From NCBI GenBank assembly GCA_018398575.1, contig JAGTXZ010000006.1, forward strand, positions 620,001 to 684,000: a DNA stretch of 64,000 bases. Reading direction: 5' to 3'. Of the stretch, positions 34,920-46,474 are shown piece after piece (position 1 is the stretch's first letter; each line of letters begins with the position of its first letter). This DNA comes from Ampelomyces quisqualis (Eukaryota > Ascomycota > Dothideomycetes > Pleosporales > Phaeosphaeriaceae). The notes under the pieces are model-generated. The model was not told where the DNA came from and did no database searches. It saw nothing but the letters and a program-made list of their open reading frames with translations. Position numbers and translations under genes: made by a program.

Positions 34920-37900
34920 TTAATTAATTACGACAAGATTTAAAACAGGCTCTAGCAGAAATTAATTCCCTTAAGAAAGGACTAACTCTGTTAGTAGAAC
35001 TAGACAAGCTCCTACCTACTACTAAATTACCCTAGAACAATTCTGCACCCTGCTGTTTATCTAACAGCTCTACATCTAAGTACTTACATTGCTATAAGAG
35101 CTCTTGCTAACTTTAACAATCTAAGAAAACGCCTAATATAGACAATCTTAGCAATAGAAAAGATCCTACCTTTTGCTAATAGCAGGCCTTAATCTAGGAT
35201 TAACTTAAAATTAACTTAGATTACTATTAGACTAAAAGACAACGCATAGCCTTAGTATAGGGCTATACTACAGGATTAGCTAAGGGCTATCTTAAGCTAC
35301 AATATTTATTAGATACTAATTAAGAGCAATTCTAGAACGCTAAGCAAATAGTTAAGCTACTTAAGTCCTATTTTATTACAGGCAACAAGGTAGCTAAAAG
35401 CTGTACAGCGTTTAATTAATTGCAGATAACAAAGAAGGAAACGTTCCTCTTGTTTAAAGCTAGGTTTCTAAGTTCTATAGTTAAGAGACAAGTACCCTCT
35501 TTAGAGTAGTTTTACTACTTATAGACTAAGATTACGCTAGGGTTGCAAGCCCCTAACCTAGGATTTAGGCACTAATAGAAGAACTTATTTAATTAGATAG
35601 TAGAACACCTTACTATATACAATATAGAGCAGAAGAACAACCCTACACTAAGTATAACACTAGCTGCTGCTAAGTTGCTAATTAGGTTAGCCCTACAACA
35701 GAATTTAGAGCCAAATTAGACTACTACTACTAACGCTCTAACAAATTCTGCGCCAGCCTATTAATCTACAACAGTGCGTCTTCTTACAAAGACCTCTAAG
35801 CTAGAACAATAGAAGACTTCTAGTAGTTGTTACAATTGCAGTAAGCTAGGACACTACTCTAGTAACTATACAAAGCTTTGTGTGCGTTAGATTAAAGCTA
35901 TAGAAGTAGATAAGTATAAAGATGCTTAAGAGCAACCTAATCAGGAGGTGTATTGTACAGGAAATAGAAGCGCCTAGAAGAACACTCCTCTCTAAGCCTA
36001 AGCTGTTACAATCTATCCTACTTTAACCTTTTCTATTTGTTTTGCAGTCCCTATTTTCTTATGCCTACACTTTTTTACAACTAAGGCCTTAGCTTACGCC
36101 TTAATACTCTTGTTAACACTAGTGCTTAAGGTTTCCTATTTTTGAATTTACAAATTGTTTTATCTGTTTCCAAAGCCTTGCAGCAACCTATCTAGAAGCT
36201 CCCCTTCTAGGTTTAGGTGCGCAGCTTTAAGGATTAGATTACTTCTTTAGTTACTTAATATATTTAACTACACTTAAATATTAATAGCCAAAAGATTTTA
36301 AACTGTCTATTCCTTATCCTTAATCTTAGGTCTTAGGCTTGTATACTTAGCCTCTAATAGTTAAGACAATTTAAGATTTAATTAGACACAAATAGGTTAC
36401 AGTTTATTTAGCTATTTAAGTACCCCTGTTTATACAATCCTTTACCCCTTATTTTTACTATTCTACATTAAGCTACAGTGCTAGCTACTGTCTATCTTAA
36501 TGTGCAATAACGCAACGCCCTATAGGAGAAAGAAGACTATTGTATCTAAAACAGTCTTTACTGTTCTTCTTCTTCTATTTATTGCATTAAGGGATGCTTA
36601 AAGCTCCTATTAGCCTAAAAAATCTTAGAGATTCCTTATACCCTAACCAAGCAAACCTGCTTAGAGTCTAAATCCCCTCTAAGCACCCGCATAGCTCTTA
36701 TTTCTGCTAATACATTTTACTTTATTATAAAGAAGCCCTAGAACAAGTTCTTTACAACAAGCCTCTATAAGATTAACAGGATCCTTGCCTCTCAGGACAA
36801 CGCAGACAATTAAAGCCAATTAGATAAGAGATTACTTGCCTGCTACTCCTAGTATTAGGATGTATTTAGCAAGTTAGCAGCTAATTAATTACCTTCTTAC
36901 TGTTTGTATAATTACAAGATTGTCCTTAAAGAACTATTACTAAATGCGTTTAGTCCTCTATACAAGCAGAATCAGAAGAAGCTTAAAGCTACCAAGGCCT
37001 ACGTCTAGAAATACCTTTAGAAGGGTTTTATTAAGGCTAGCTAAAGCCCTTTTGCTTTACCTATTCTTTGTGTACGCAAACCAAATAGAGATATACGCAT
37101 CTGTGTAGACTACTAGAAGATTAACGCCCTTACGCGCAAGGACGTCTATCTAATCCCTTGTATTAATAAGCTGCTATTACGTCCCTCTAAAGCTAAGATC
37201 TTTACTAAGTTTAATATCTAGGCTGCCTTTAACAAAATTTGTATAGATCCTAACTCTAAAGAGTATACTACCTTTTGGACCTATTACAGTATATACAAGT
37301 ATAAGGTTCTCCCTTTTGGCTTGTGCAATAGGCTAGCAACGTATTAGCGCTATATAAATAATATACTAATTAATTATCTTAACAATTTCTGCATTGCGTA
37401 TCTTAACAACATCCTAATCTACTTAGAGGATATAAACTTATATTAGGAACACGTCTAAAAGGTCTTAGAGCGCCTACGTACTGCAGGACTTTAAGTAGAC
37501 ATTTAGAAGAGTAAATTCTATATAACCTGCACAAAGTATCTAGGCTACGTTTTGACAAACTAGGGCACTAAAGTTAACCCTAACAAGGTAGAAGCACTCT
37601 AAAACTAGGCTAAACCTACTATAGTTACTAGCGTTAAGTTATTTCTTGGTTTTGCTAGTTTCTATTAACAGTTTATTAAGGATTTCTCCTGTGTAGCCAA
37701 ACTAATCCTAAAGCTTTAAAGTCCCTCTATACTGTTTGAATAGACTATAGACTGCTAATAGGCTTTTAATTAGATTAAAGCCTTACTCCTAGCTATTTCT
37801 ACGCTATCTTATTTCTATTCTAAGTATAACACAAAGTTAGAAACTAACGCGTTAGATAGAGTAATAGTAGAGGTACTCTCTTAGAAGTACTCTAACAACA

Positions 37901-39830
37901 AGTAGTATTCTGTAGCCTTCTATAGTTACACTCTATCTAGGGCTAAGCTTAATTAGAAAATATATAATAAAGAACTTTTTGCTATTCTAAAAGCGTTTAA
38001 AAAGTAGAGAGCTAAACTTACCTCTATATAGAGTTAAATCTAGGTGTATTTAGATTACTGCTCCTTAGAATACTTTATAACTACTAAGGTTCTTAATGCA
38101 CGTTAAGCACAATAGGCAGAGATTATTGCCTCTTTTAATTTCTGCATTAAGTACACGCCTAGCAAGCTTAACAAGTGAGCTAATATTCTAAGCTAAAGAA
38201 AATAGGACGTTAGCAAGGTTAAGGCTGCCTAACAAGACAATAGATCTTGTATACTTCTAAGACCTAAACGCCTAAACCCCCTAGTTAACTTTAAACTAGC
38301 TTAGAACTACGTCTGTAACTAGCTAGAGATTAATATTTTAGCTATTTTAGTCTAATCTATTAGTGCTCCCCTAAATCTTAACTTGTTAGAACTAATTAAA
38401 GCCCTGTTAGTAGAGAATCGCCGCTCCTTTAAGGAAGAACGCCTTACACTACTACAGCTGTATTATATCTAAGAAGAACTACTGCTGTATTACTTACGCC
38501 TATGTGTACCTAGAGATTCTCTTTTGTGCACCTAACTGATTAGAGAAGCTTACAATTAGGTATCTACTGCTTACCTAAGCGCTATAAAGATGTATTAGCT
38601 CTTAGCTTAGCAATACTACTAGAAAGGTATAGAGGCTATATGCAAACGCTATGTATAAAACTATATTTCTTGTTAAAGATTCTATCTAAGACAGCTCTAA
38701 TCCTAAGGGTTCTTCTATTTGTTACTAATTTCTAACAGGCCTATACAGCATTTGTGTATAGATTTTAAGACATTTCTAACTGATTAGCATAGCTATAATT
38801 AAATTATAGTTATTATTAATTGCCTATTAAAGCAAGCTATCTCTATCCTGTGTTACAAGACTATTAACGCCTAGGAAATAGCTTATTTGTTTATCTAATA
38901 GGTATACTAATTTAGCTATACGCCTAAAAGCATAGTGTCTAACTGCAGCCTCTAGTTTGTGTTCTGATTCTAGTCTAAGTTCTGCAAGATCCTAGGCGTG
39001 CAAATTAAGCTTTCTACGGCCTACTATAAACAAACAGATAGACAAACTAAGATTATAAACAAGTATATTAATTAACAATTAAGGCTCTTTATATCCTACT
39101 ACTAGGACAACTAGAGTAACCCCTTGCTAATAATTAATTAAGCTTAAGCTACACTGCTGCACTCTGCAATTAGTATAGCACTATACTAGCTCCTGTTTAG
39201 ATCTAAACTACAATAGAGCTAGAATTAGGTATTATTCCCTTTAAAACACAAAGATGTAAATGTTAAGGATGCCTTAAGCTTAGCTACCTGCATGTATAAA
39301 GCCTAGCGCATAGCTAAAGATAATATAAAGAAGGCGCAGTAACAAATAGCTGCTAAGGTAAACAAATATTGTTAACCTGTTAATTGGGTAGTAGGTAATA
39401 AGGTTTACCTCTTAACTTAAAACCTATTTGTTACCTGCTTAAGTCGCAAACTTGCTAAATTGTAGAAAGGCTCCTTTAAAGTTCTAGAACAAGTTAGCTA
39501 TTTATTTTAACTAAAGCTACTTAAAGAATCTAAGATCTATAACGTGTTTGCTTTAGATATCCTCTGTAAGAACCTTAACAACCCCTTGGCTAGTTAGCTA
39601 AGCCTAAACCTATCTAGCATCCTAATTTAAGGCGTTAAAGAATAGGAAGTTAAAGAGATCTTAGCTAGCAAGCTATACTACTCTATTCTAAAGTATTGTG
39701 TAAAATAGGTAGGCTATAATCCTAACTCTACCTAGTACAATGCCTTAAACTTTATAGGCGCTCTACACATGTTATAAGTGTTCTATAAACGCTATCTAAA
39801 ACAGCTAGAACTCTTACAAGTGTTAGCTAA
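34920..39830 (+). pseudogene. gag-pol of gypsy element C2, RIP-degraded
   Basis: Collinear with C1. Reverse transcriptase is at about 36,910-37,640 (DIRICVDY, later AYLNNILIYLED), RNase H at about 37,830-38,200, integrase at about 38,400-39,210, and chromodomain at about 39,640-39,820 (EVKEILASKLYYSILKY). The zinc-knuckle remnant at about 35,835-35,880 reads CYNCSKLGHYSSNY, keeping positions lost in C1. Decay is slightly milder than in C1. Confidence 0.86.
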
Positions 39831-39956
39831 ATAGATTACAGTATAAGAAAAAGGAGTTAAAGATCTTACAGTATTACAAGACAATTATGTTAGGGAAATT
39901 AAACTTGATATTGCAACTACTACACTAGTAGGTAACAGCTATTAATAATAGAAGTC

Positions 39957-40646
39957 TTACTCTTCTATTAGATCTAACAGCAGACTGTTGTTACTACTAG
40001 TAGGACGTTCTTAATTATCTAAATCTCTAGGTGCAGATACTAACGCACTACCTAGTAGTCTTCTGTTCTAGCCCTACTTGCTGCAAGTACTAGCCTCTTG
40101 CGCTGCCTTCTGCGCCTCCTCCTGCTCTACTAACTAATTAGCTCTTAATACTATTATAACATCTACTAGCTAAGCAACTACACTAGTTAACTCTGCTATG
40201 CTTTTTCTAAGCGACCTAACCTCCTTAGCTATTACCCTAACCTCCCTAGCTAGCTCCTCCCTCTAGTAATAAGCGCTAACTAACAAGTTAGCGTTGTTTA
40301 TGTTAGCTACCTGTGCAGTGCTTACTTGTATAACAGTAGCTAACTAAAATGCTGCCTCCTTAACAGCAGCCTTTTGCTCTAACACTACCTTATTAGACTT
40401 GTCTCTACTTAAGGCAGCAAACCTGCAGTTAAGGGCCCTAAAGAGGCTATTATACTCCTAGCCTGCATATAGAGAAACTAGGCAATACTTCTTATTTAAG
40501 AGTGTGCAATAAGCACACTTCTTAGACACGTCTAAATAGAATCTAAACTTAATATTAAAATGGCTGCAGGCAAAAGCCCTTGCAGCCTGCAGGCAAATAA
40601 CCTAATAGGCTAGAGGATAAGCTCTAGGAGGGACAGGAATAGGCAT
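39957..40646 (-). pseudogene. Antisense Cys-containing ORF of gypsy element C2
   Basis: The same 690-nt frame as in C1, ATG at 40,646, TAA at 39,957. The N-terminal part reads AFACSHFN, then KKCAYCTLLNKKYCLV: C-X2-C-X7-C. In C1 two of these Cys positions read Tyr or Thr-Tyr, each one transition away. The C-terminal half has regular Glu/Lys/Arg/Leu spacing (EELAREVRVIAKEVRSLRKS). Internal stops fall at Gln or Trp codons. Equal length in two separately decayed copies argues that the frame was under selection before decay. Confidence 0.67.
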
Positions 40647-40969
40647 TGTGTGTATCTACTATACAGTTAGCTAGTAATTAAGAAAGGACAAGGCTTAGAT
40701 AGCTTTAGGTATATAAACGTAAGGGGAAGAGTGTAGAGAAGTAGTATACTAGAGGGCTAGCCTTGTATATATGCTTAAAAAGCTTAAGGTAAAGTTAGAA
40801 ACGTTAAACGCGCTAGCGCGCTAATTAAAACAATAACAAACAGCTACATTACGTTATCCTAAAATAAACTTAAAGTAAATAAGAGTTTACAACAATTTAG
40901 AGAGGTATTTAAAACAACACTAATACAGACCTAATTAATAGAGACTATTAATTTTAAGAAGAGAGGTAA

Positions 40970-41259
40970 TGTAACAAGCACATACAAATACATGTTATAT
41001 CTAATACCTTATAAAGGCTTAGTAACAGATTATGTAGGGAGCTAGTAGATTAGGACTAAAAGCGCTCTAACAGCGCTTTAACTTAGCTGCTACGCCTACT
41101 ATAAATATAAGCCTATAGCATAGATAGAGGACAAGTTTCTCTTGTCCTTCTGTACAAGACCTATAGGTATATAGCCAATCTGATACAACACGCACTCCTA
41201 TATACCTCTAATACGTATCCAATTCAATCCTGATAGCTGTATCTACCTGCGTTGTTACA
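40970..41259 (+). repeat. C2 3' LTR
   Basis: 290 bp, like the other C LTRs but lacking nine bases near 41,172. It follows a purine tract AAGAAGAGAGG. Confidence 0.92.
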
Positions 41260-41264
41260 ACAAG

Positions 41265-44200
41265 TATATTTAATTACTCCTCTTTATCTTCTTTACTAGT
41301 TAGAGGAGTACTAAGGTAGTAGAGAGCTTCTGCACAGAGTAGTCTAATACTTATGTTAGTTTTATAAGAGAAATTAGCGCTTAACCTACTAGACTATATT
41401 ATTTAGAAAAGAGGCCTTCTAAACTACTAGTATTTAGGTAGACGCTGTAGTTACAAAGGATAAACTAGAGTGCAGTTTCTATTTGTTACTGTAGAGTTAT
41501 TTTTGTATTAATTAATATAATCTAGAAACTAACACTAGTATATACGTTTAAAGTCTAGTTCTTATATATTACTCTAGGTTTTATTAGCAGTGCGCTGTAA
41601 TAAACCTATGTAATAAATATAGTCCTTACCTTATATACAGTAAGCTTCTAAGATAGATTAAGAATAGTTGCAACGTTGTAAAGATATCCTTATTCTTTAT
41701 CTGTGCGTAAATAATACTTTAATAACTTCTTCTTGCCTTTCTCTGCTACTGCCTTTACTATAGCTAGCTACTCCTTGTAATAGCTAGTCTTATTCTTCTT
41801 GTTAGATAGCTTAGTTATTATTTAATCTAGAAAGTTAAAAAGTCTATTATACATTAACTAGATGTATAGGGCCTAAGGTGTGTTGCTTTTACTAATTCTG
41901 TTAGTAGCTGTTTTAAAGTTTACTAGCATACGTGTTATTGCCCTAAGGTGTAACTACTTAGCAGATACTAGCTAAAGCCTTTTAAAGTTCTTAAAGTCTA
42001 TAACTATGTTGTTATCTTATAAATTACTACTGCTACCTTATAGGGCCTAATTAAGTGTAATCTCTTGCTCTAGCTACTTATTAATATAAGTAGCTAGGGA
42101 GCAGGCGCGCTTGCACATATTATAGGTTAAATTCTACCTAGTCTTAATATCTTAAATTACATAGAGTTAATTTTTTAGCAGTATATTAGATTGTACCTTT
42201 AGAAATTGTTTAAAACGTTAGAGAGACAAATTAATAGTAATACAAATTGCTTAGATCTAAAAAAGCTTAGTGCGTAATAAAGAATTATAATAAAGAGTGT
42301 AACATACCTTTTGTAAGGAGTTAGGCACTAATATACTATTATTAATCTAGTAAACGTAATAGTGTTGCAGCTGCTAAGCCCTTTTAATCTTAAGTAAGGC
42401 TATTAGCCTTAGGTAAGCTATTATGTCCTGCACTACTAAGTTAATAATATAAGTAAGGCATAGTATAGTGTTTTCTTTTATATTCTAAAAAACTCTCTTA
42501 TTAGCAAGATTGCTTTCTAGGCTTCTGCTAAGAGTACTGTTATTTAAAGCGTTGTTACAGGTAACTGCTAGTAATTATTTTAATATTTTTGTGTTTTTAA
42601 GTACCTGCATAAGATTAGATGCTATAAAAACTCTAGTGTGCTGCTTACGCAAGGGCACAAAATCTAATAAAACCTCTTTTATCTACTAACTAGTGTTAAT
42701 ATAATAGGCTTTAATAGCCAAAAAGCTTAGGTAGTTAGTAGTAGACTAGGCGTTAAGAGCAATTAAGATTTTTGTTAACTTACTAAGATTAGAAAGAAGG
42801 TTTTTAGTTACTTACTTATATTGTTCTTAAAGTATAAGAGTAAACTTATATTAGCTAAGTATAGTAGTACTAGGCTAAAGAAACTCTATAAAGTAGCAAA
42901 ATAAGAGTTACTCTAATGTTTAACAAGACTAGTTTCTATTAAGAAGTACCTGTACAATTTCTAGTTTAAATTACTAGGTAGTAAACAGTTACAAGGGTTG
43001 TAGACGTAATAGTGTAACAAATAGGAGTAGCTGCCTTATGTAGATAGATTCTGTAAGCTTTCTATAACTATTAGACTAAAAGTAGTTGCTAAGGTATTTT
43101 GTCTCTATATACTTATTAGTTAGGTGTTAAAGTATGTGCCTATAGTTTAAGCAATATACGTATAGTTTGCTGCTTTTAATATAGGCCTCTTCTCTAAATT
43201 AAGTCTATATAATAGTAGAACGTTTAGCTCTATCCTATTAAAGATTAGAATTATTAAGGTCTTAGGCCTATAACGTGTTCTGCTACTTGGCATCCTATAT
43301 AGTATATATAGTAGCATTGTCTTAAATTAGCTACTTAAAGATAGTAACTATTCTCTTAATTCTAGACTTAAAGATTTAGGAGGCGTTAAGTATAAATTTA
43401 TAGAGTATTTTAGGCAGATTAGAGTATAAGTTGTTTAAGAGTAAAGGAGAGTTACTTAGGTCTATGTATGTAATAAAAAAGTGTAATAATAAAGTAGTAA
43501 TATCTTATAAAAAGAAAGTAGTAATTGTAGTAACAATAGAATAGCAAAACTACAGTTTAGTATTACTTTAAGTAAGAGAGGTAGGCGTTCTACTAGAAGC
43601 GTTATTCCTCTAGTTAGAGGGCAGATAGTAAGGCTAAACTTTTAGAAATTAAGAAATTAGGTTTTACAGTAGTAGCAAAATTTTTAGGTCTTAACTATAT
43701 TAGGCAATAATATACAGTAGATTTAATTATACATGTTACTTAGCGTCTAAACAGCCTTTCTAAGTACTATTAAAAAACCTCTTTTAGGTGCTATTGCTCT
43801 AATCCTTATTCTTCTTATCTTTATATTTATTAGGCAACGTCTTGTAGTATACCTCTAGCTCTTTATTAGAATCTTTAACTTCTTCTTTATATTTAGTCTT
43901 ATTGCGTCTCTTAACGTATAGTATATTACTATAGAGCTCTAAAAGCTAATTAAACATAGAGGGAGGTGTTAGCTTACGCCTCCTAGCAGACTAGTTAGAA
44001 TAAGTATGTAATAAAATAACGTAATAAACTTACTGCTAATTCTAATTAGTTACTAGAGCTAACTTGTTAGGTGTTAGCTTATTACAAAATTTAAGCTATT
44101 TAGCTTTAGCCTATAGTGTCTTAAAGCTATTCCTCTTAAGAAGGTGTAGCCTACAAGTATACTTCCTTTAGAGTATCTTCTCTACAGCTCTACTAGGCCT

Positions 44201-45500
44201 ATAAACGCAAGTATAAGCTTAAGCTAACAATTTTTTTACTTTAAGTCTAAAGTTACTGTAGAGGACCCTTTTATAACAATATTGTAGGCGCGTATATTAA
44301 TTTTAATTTAGATAGCCTTCTATTTTTAATTAACTTAAGCAATAGAGGCTGTTAACTACTTAGCTTTGCATATTAGTAAAAATAACGTAATAAAAAGGTA
44401 TAATAACTTACTAGATTACTTGCTATTAAAATGCTTTACTGCCTAGGCCTTAAGCTTATACTTAAGTTTCTTAGCTTATTACCTTAGAGACAATGCCTTG
44501 TACCTATTACCTCTCTTAACCTTTTTCTTAAGCTAGTATTTAGCTAATTAGTCTAAGGACTTAGCCTTTGCAATAGTAGCTAGCTCTTTAGATTGTATAG
44601 CGCTGCTGCTAAGCTGCCTACTAGAGTTAACTTTAAAATTTGTTAGTTAGCCTTACTTTAGCGTATTACTACTATAAGAGTTAAGGATATAGCTAATCTT
44701 ATTATCTCTAGAAGTAAAACCCTAGACAGATAAGTATAATTTATAGTAAAGTTCTAAGAATGTTACTATTATAAGCTTAGCCTACTTCTCTTCCTTAAAA
44801 TTTAGCAGAACTCTAACAGAAATAGGTAGCAGAAAGCCCTTAGGCTTGTTAACAACCTTAATTTTCTTAGACTTAATAGATTCTATAGCGCTAAGTGTAA
44901 TAAAGTAATGTAATAAAGCGTGTTACTATTGCAAGCGTATAGCTTTAGTATTTTATTTTAGTAGCTTATAACTAATAACGCAGTAAGTTAGTCTATGCGC
45001 AAGTAGGCTACTAGCGTGCTTTTTGCCTACTACCTGCGCTTACTACCTTTTAGCCTATTTTACATAAATAACTAATAAGTTTATAAAAATCTACTCTTTA
45101 ATTTTAATATAGGGCTAGAACAAAAGCTAGCGCAATTCTAGGTAGGTCTATAAGTTAACATAGTTTTTTATTACATTCTAGTCTTCTAGTAGCGCTAGCA
45201 GTTTTAAATTAGCTTTTACAGAAATTTTACGCTAAGACCTAATTTCCTGCGCTAAGCCTGCTTACTACTTATTTACTAGGCACTAAAACAACCTAAATTA
45301 TTACAATATTAAATCTACAACTCTATAACACTACAACTATAGCTCTATAAAAACATAAATCTAAAGTTAAGAATACTATTACTAAGAGCACTATAGTTGC
45401 TAAAGACCTAGCTAGTAAGGCTGCTAGGAAATCTGCAAGGAAAAGCCTAGCTGTAAAAACTTAAAAAGTAGCTTCTAAAAAAAAAGGCACTTTAAGCTAG
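41265..45500 (-). pseudogene. hAT B2 transposase, N-terminal and central parts
   Basis: On the minus strand. The 41,265-43,274 part is the inverse of B1 1-2,025 and carries the core described there. The upstream part 43,275-45,500 is visible only here. At about 44,880 down to 44,390 a long fairly open frame reads KSKKIKVVNKPKGFLLPISV, later VTFLELYYKLYLSV and SLSSSAIQSKELATIAKAKS-like basic segments; I cannot assign it to a domain. It may be a long basic N-terminal extension or a second gene of the element. A BED zinc finger was not recognised, though decay could hide it. Confidence 0.6.
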
Positions 45501-46084
45501 GTAGTAGGTTATTACAATTCTTTATTATACTTATTTACTTACTACATAAAGCTGTATTGCTTAGAGAGATCTGCTAATACTAGAGGTCTACTAAGCTTTT
45601 TATCTATAAGCTGCTCTTCTAGCAACTCTTACGCAAAATAGCTTAAGAATGCGTCTAAAGCACTAGTAGTAGTCTTTGCTTCTAAAAATTAGCTGTTAGA
45701 GTAGCTTAAGAGGCTGCTAAGGCCTATATAGTTAGTTTTTTTAAGGGTTTATTTTTTAACTCTATTTTTTTAATAAAATTTTAACTAAATATAGATACAA
45801 ATATAAATGCAATCTATACAAAAAGAGTTACTATATAGGCAAAGGATATTAGACTTGCGCTTAAGTACTATTAGAAGTTTAGCTCTTATTAAGTATTTGC
45901 GCAAAAGATCTAGAATTTTTTACTTTTATATATATTAGAAATAAAGACCTAATTCCTTTTTTATTGTAATAAAAATTTGTAATTACTATACTATTTTTAA
46001 TATCCTTAGCATAGTTTTACCCCTGTAAAATTTAGCATATTTTTAGAAACCTAATTTTATAAAATTAGTAGTTATATACTTTAA

Positions 46085-46259
46085 ATTTTATTTAATTGCG
46101 CAAAACTTATGCAACCTAACTTTAACTTACAATTAATTACTTCTAACTTAACCTTTACTTACTTTTAGCGTTAATTAAATAGGTAGGAGTTAGGTTAGGT
46201 ATAGAGTCTTACGTAAAGGTACCTTACTTTAACCTAACTCCTACCTATTTACTGCTATA
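46085..46259. repeat. hAT B2 right end with subterminal repeats and fold-back
   Basis: Contains several AACCTAAC and TTAACTTA units and a perfect 22-bp inverted repeat, 46,176-46,197 against 46,230-46,251 (TAAATAGGTAGGAGTTAGGTTA), with a 32-nt loop. The outer arm is part of the terminal repeat, so the end is duplicated in inverse orientation. The next base starts the target duplication. Confidence 0.75.
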
Positions 46260-46267
46260 GTCCTTAC

Positions 46268-46469
46268 GCGTAGAACGCGCACAGCTGCCCTAGCGTCTTA
46301 ACAGCGCTATGCTAGCGCAGACCTAGTGTATTCTAGTTATAAAGATACGCGTCTAGTTATATCTACAAAAGAGCAGTTCTGCACTAAAGTTACAGAACAG
46401 GAATTAACTTACTTCTACCTATACTACTATTATTATCTTGTAACTTTGCTGCTATATAAACCTCTTACA
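46268..46469 (+). repeat. D 3' LTR, remaining 202 bp
   Basis: Matches 12,684-12,885. It ends CCTCTTACA, followed by the duplication ATATC. The open stretch 46,326-46,544 straddles this LTR and E and is not a gene. Confidence 0.9.
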
Positions 46470-46474
46470 ATATC

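Larger units (their letters stand above)
27395..41259 (+). mobile_element. Ty3/gypsy chromodomain element C2, with A2 nested in its 5' LTR
   Basis: The 5' LTR is 27,395-27,548 plus 34,327-34,471 (299 bp once A2 and its duplicated target are removed). The 3' LTR is 40,970-41,259 (290 bp, with a 9-bp deletion near 41,172). Target duplication ACAAG is at 27,390-27,394 and 41,260-41,264. The interior 34,472-40,969 is collinear with C1. Inserted in hAT copy B2. Confidence 0.93.
19368..46259 (-). mobile_element. hAT DNA transposon copy B2, interrupted by C1 and C2
   Basis: Ends are TACGCTAGTAAATAGG on the left and, read inward from the right, TATAGCAGTAAATAGG. The 8-bp target duplication GTCCTTAC (19,360-19,367 and 46,260-46,267) is the size typical of hAT. 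The element's own sequence is 19,368-19,530, 26,639-27,394 and 41,265-46,259, about 5.9 kb in all. Two gypsy C insertions account for the rest. Transposase runs on the minus strand. The B1 copy is uninterrupted across both C sites, confirming the reconstruction. Confidence 0.9.
5694..46469 (+). mobile_element. Ty3/gypsy chromovirus-type element D with nested insertions
   Basis: LTRs start TGTAA and end CTTACA (CTTATA in the 5' copy), flanked by target duplication ATATC. The 5' LTR is 5,694-5,723 plus 12,634-12,885, split by A1. The 3' LTR is 19,288-19,367 plus 46,268-46,469, split by hAT copy B2. Both sum to 282 bp once insertions and duplicated targets are removed, which strongly supports the reconstruction. 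The interior 12,886-19,287 (6.4 kb) carries gag-pol on the plus strand and a Cys-rich reading frame on the minus strand. Confidence 0.9.
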
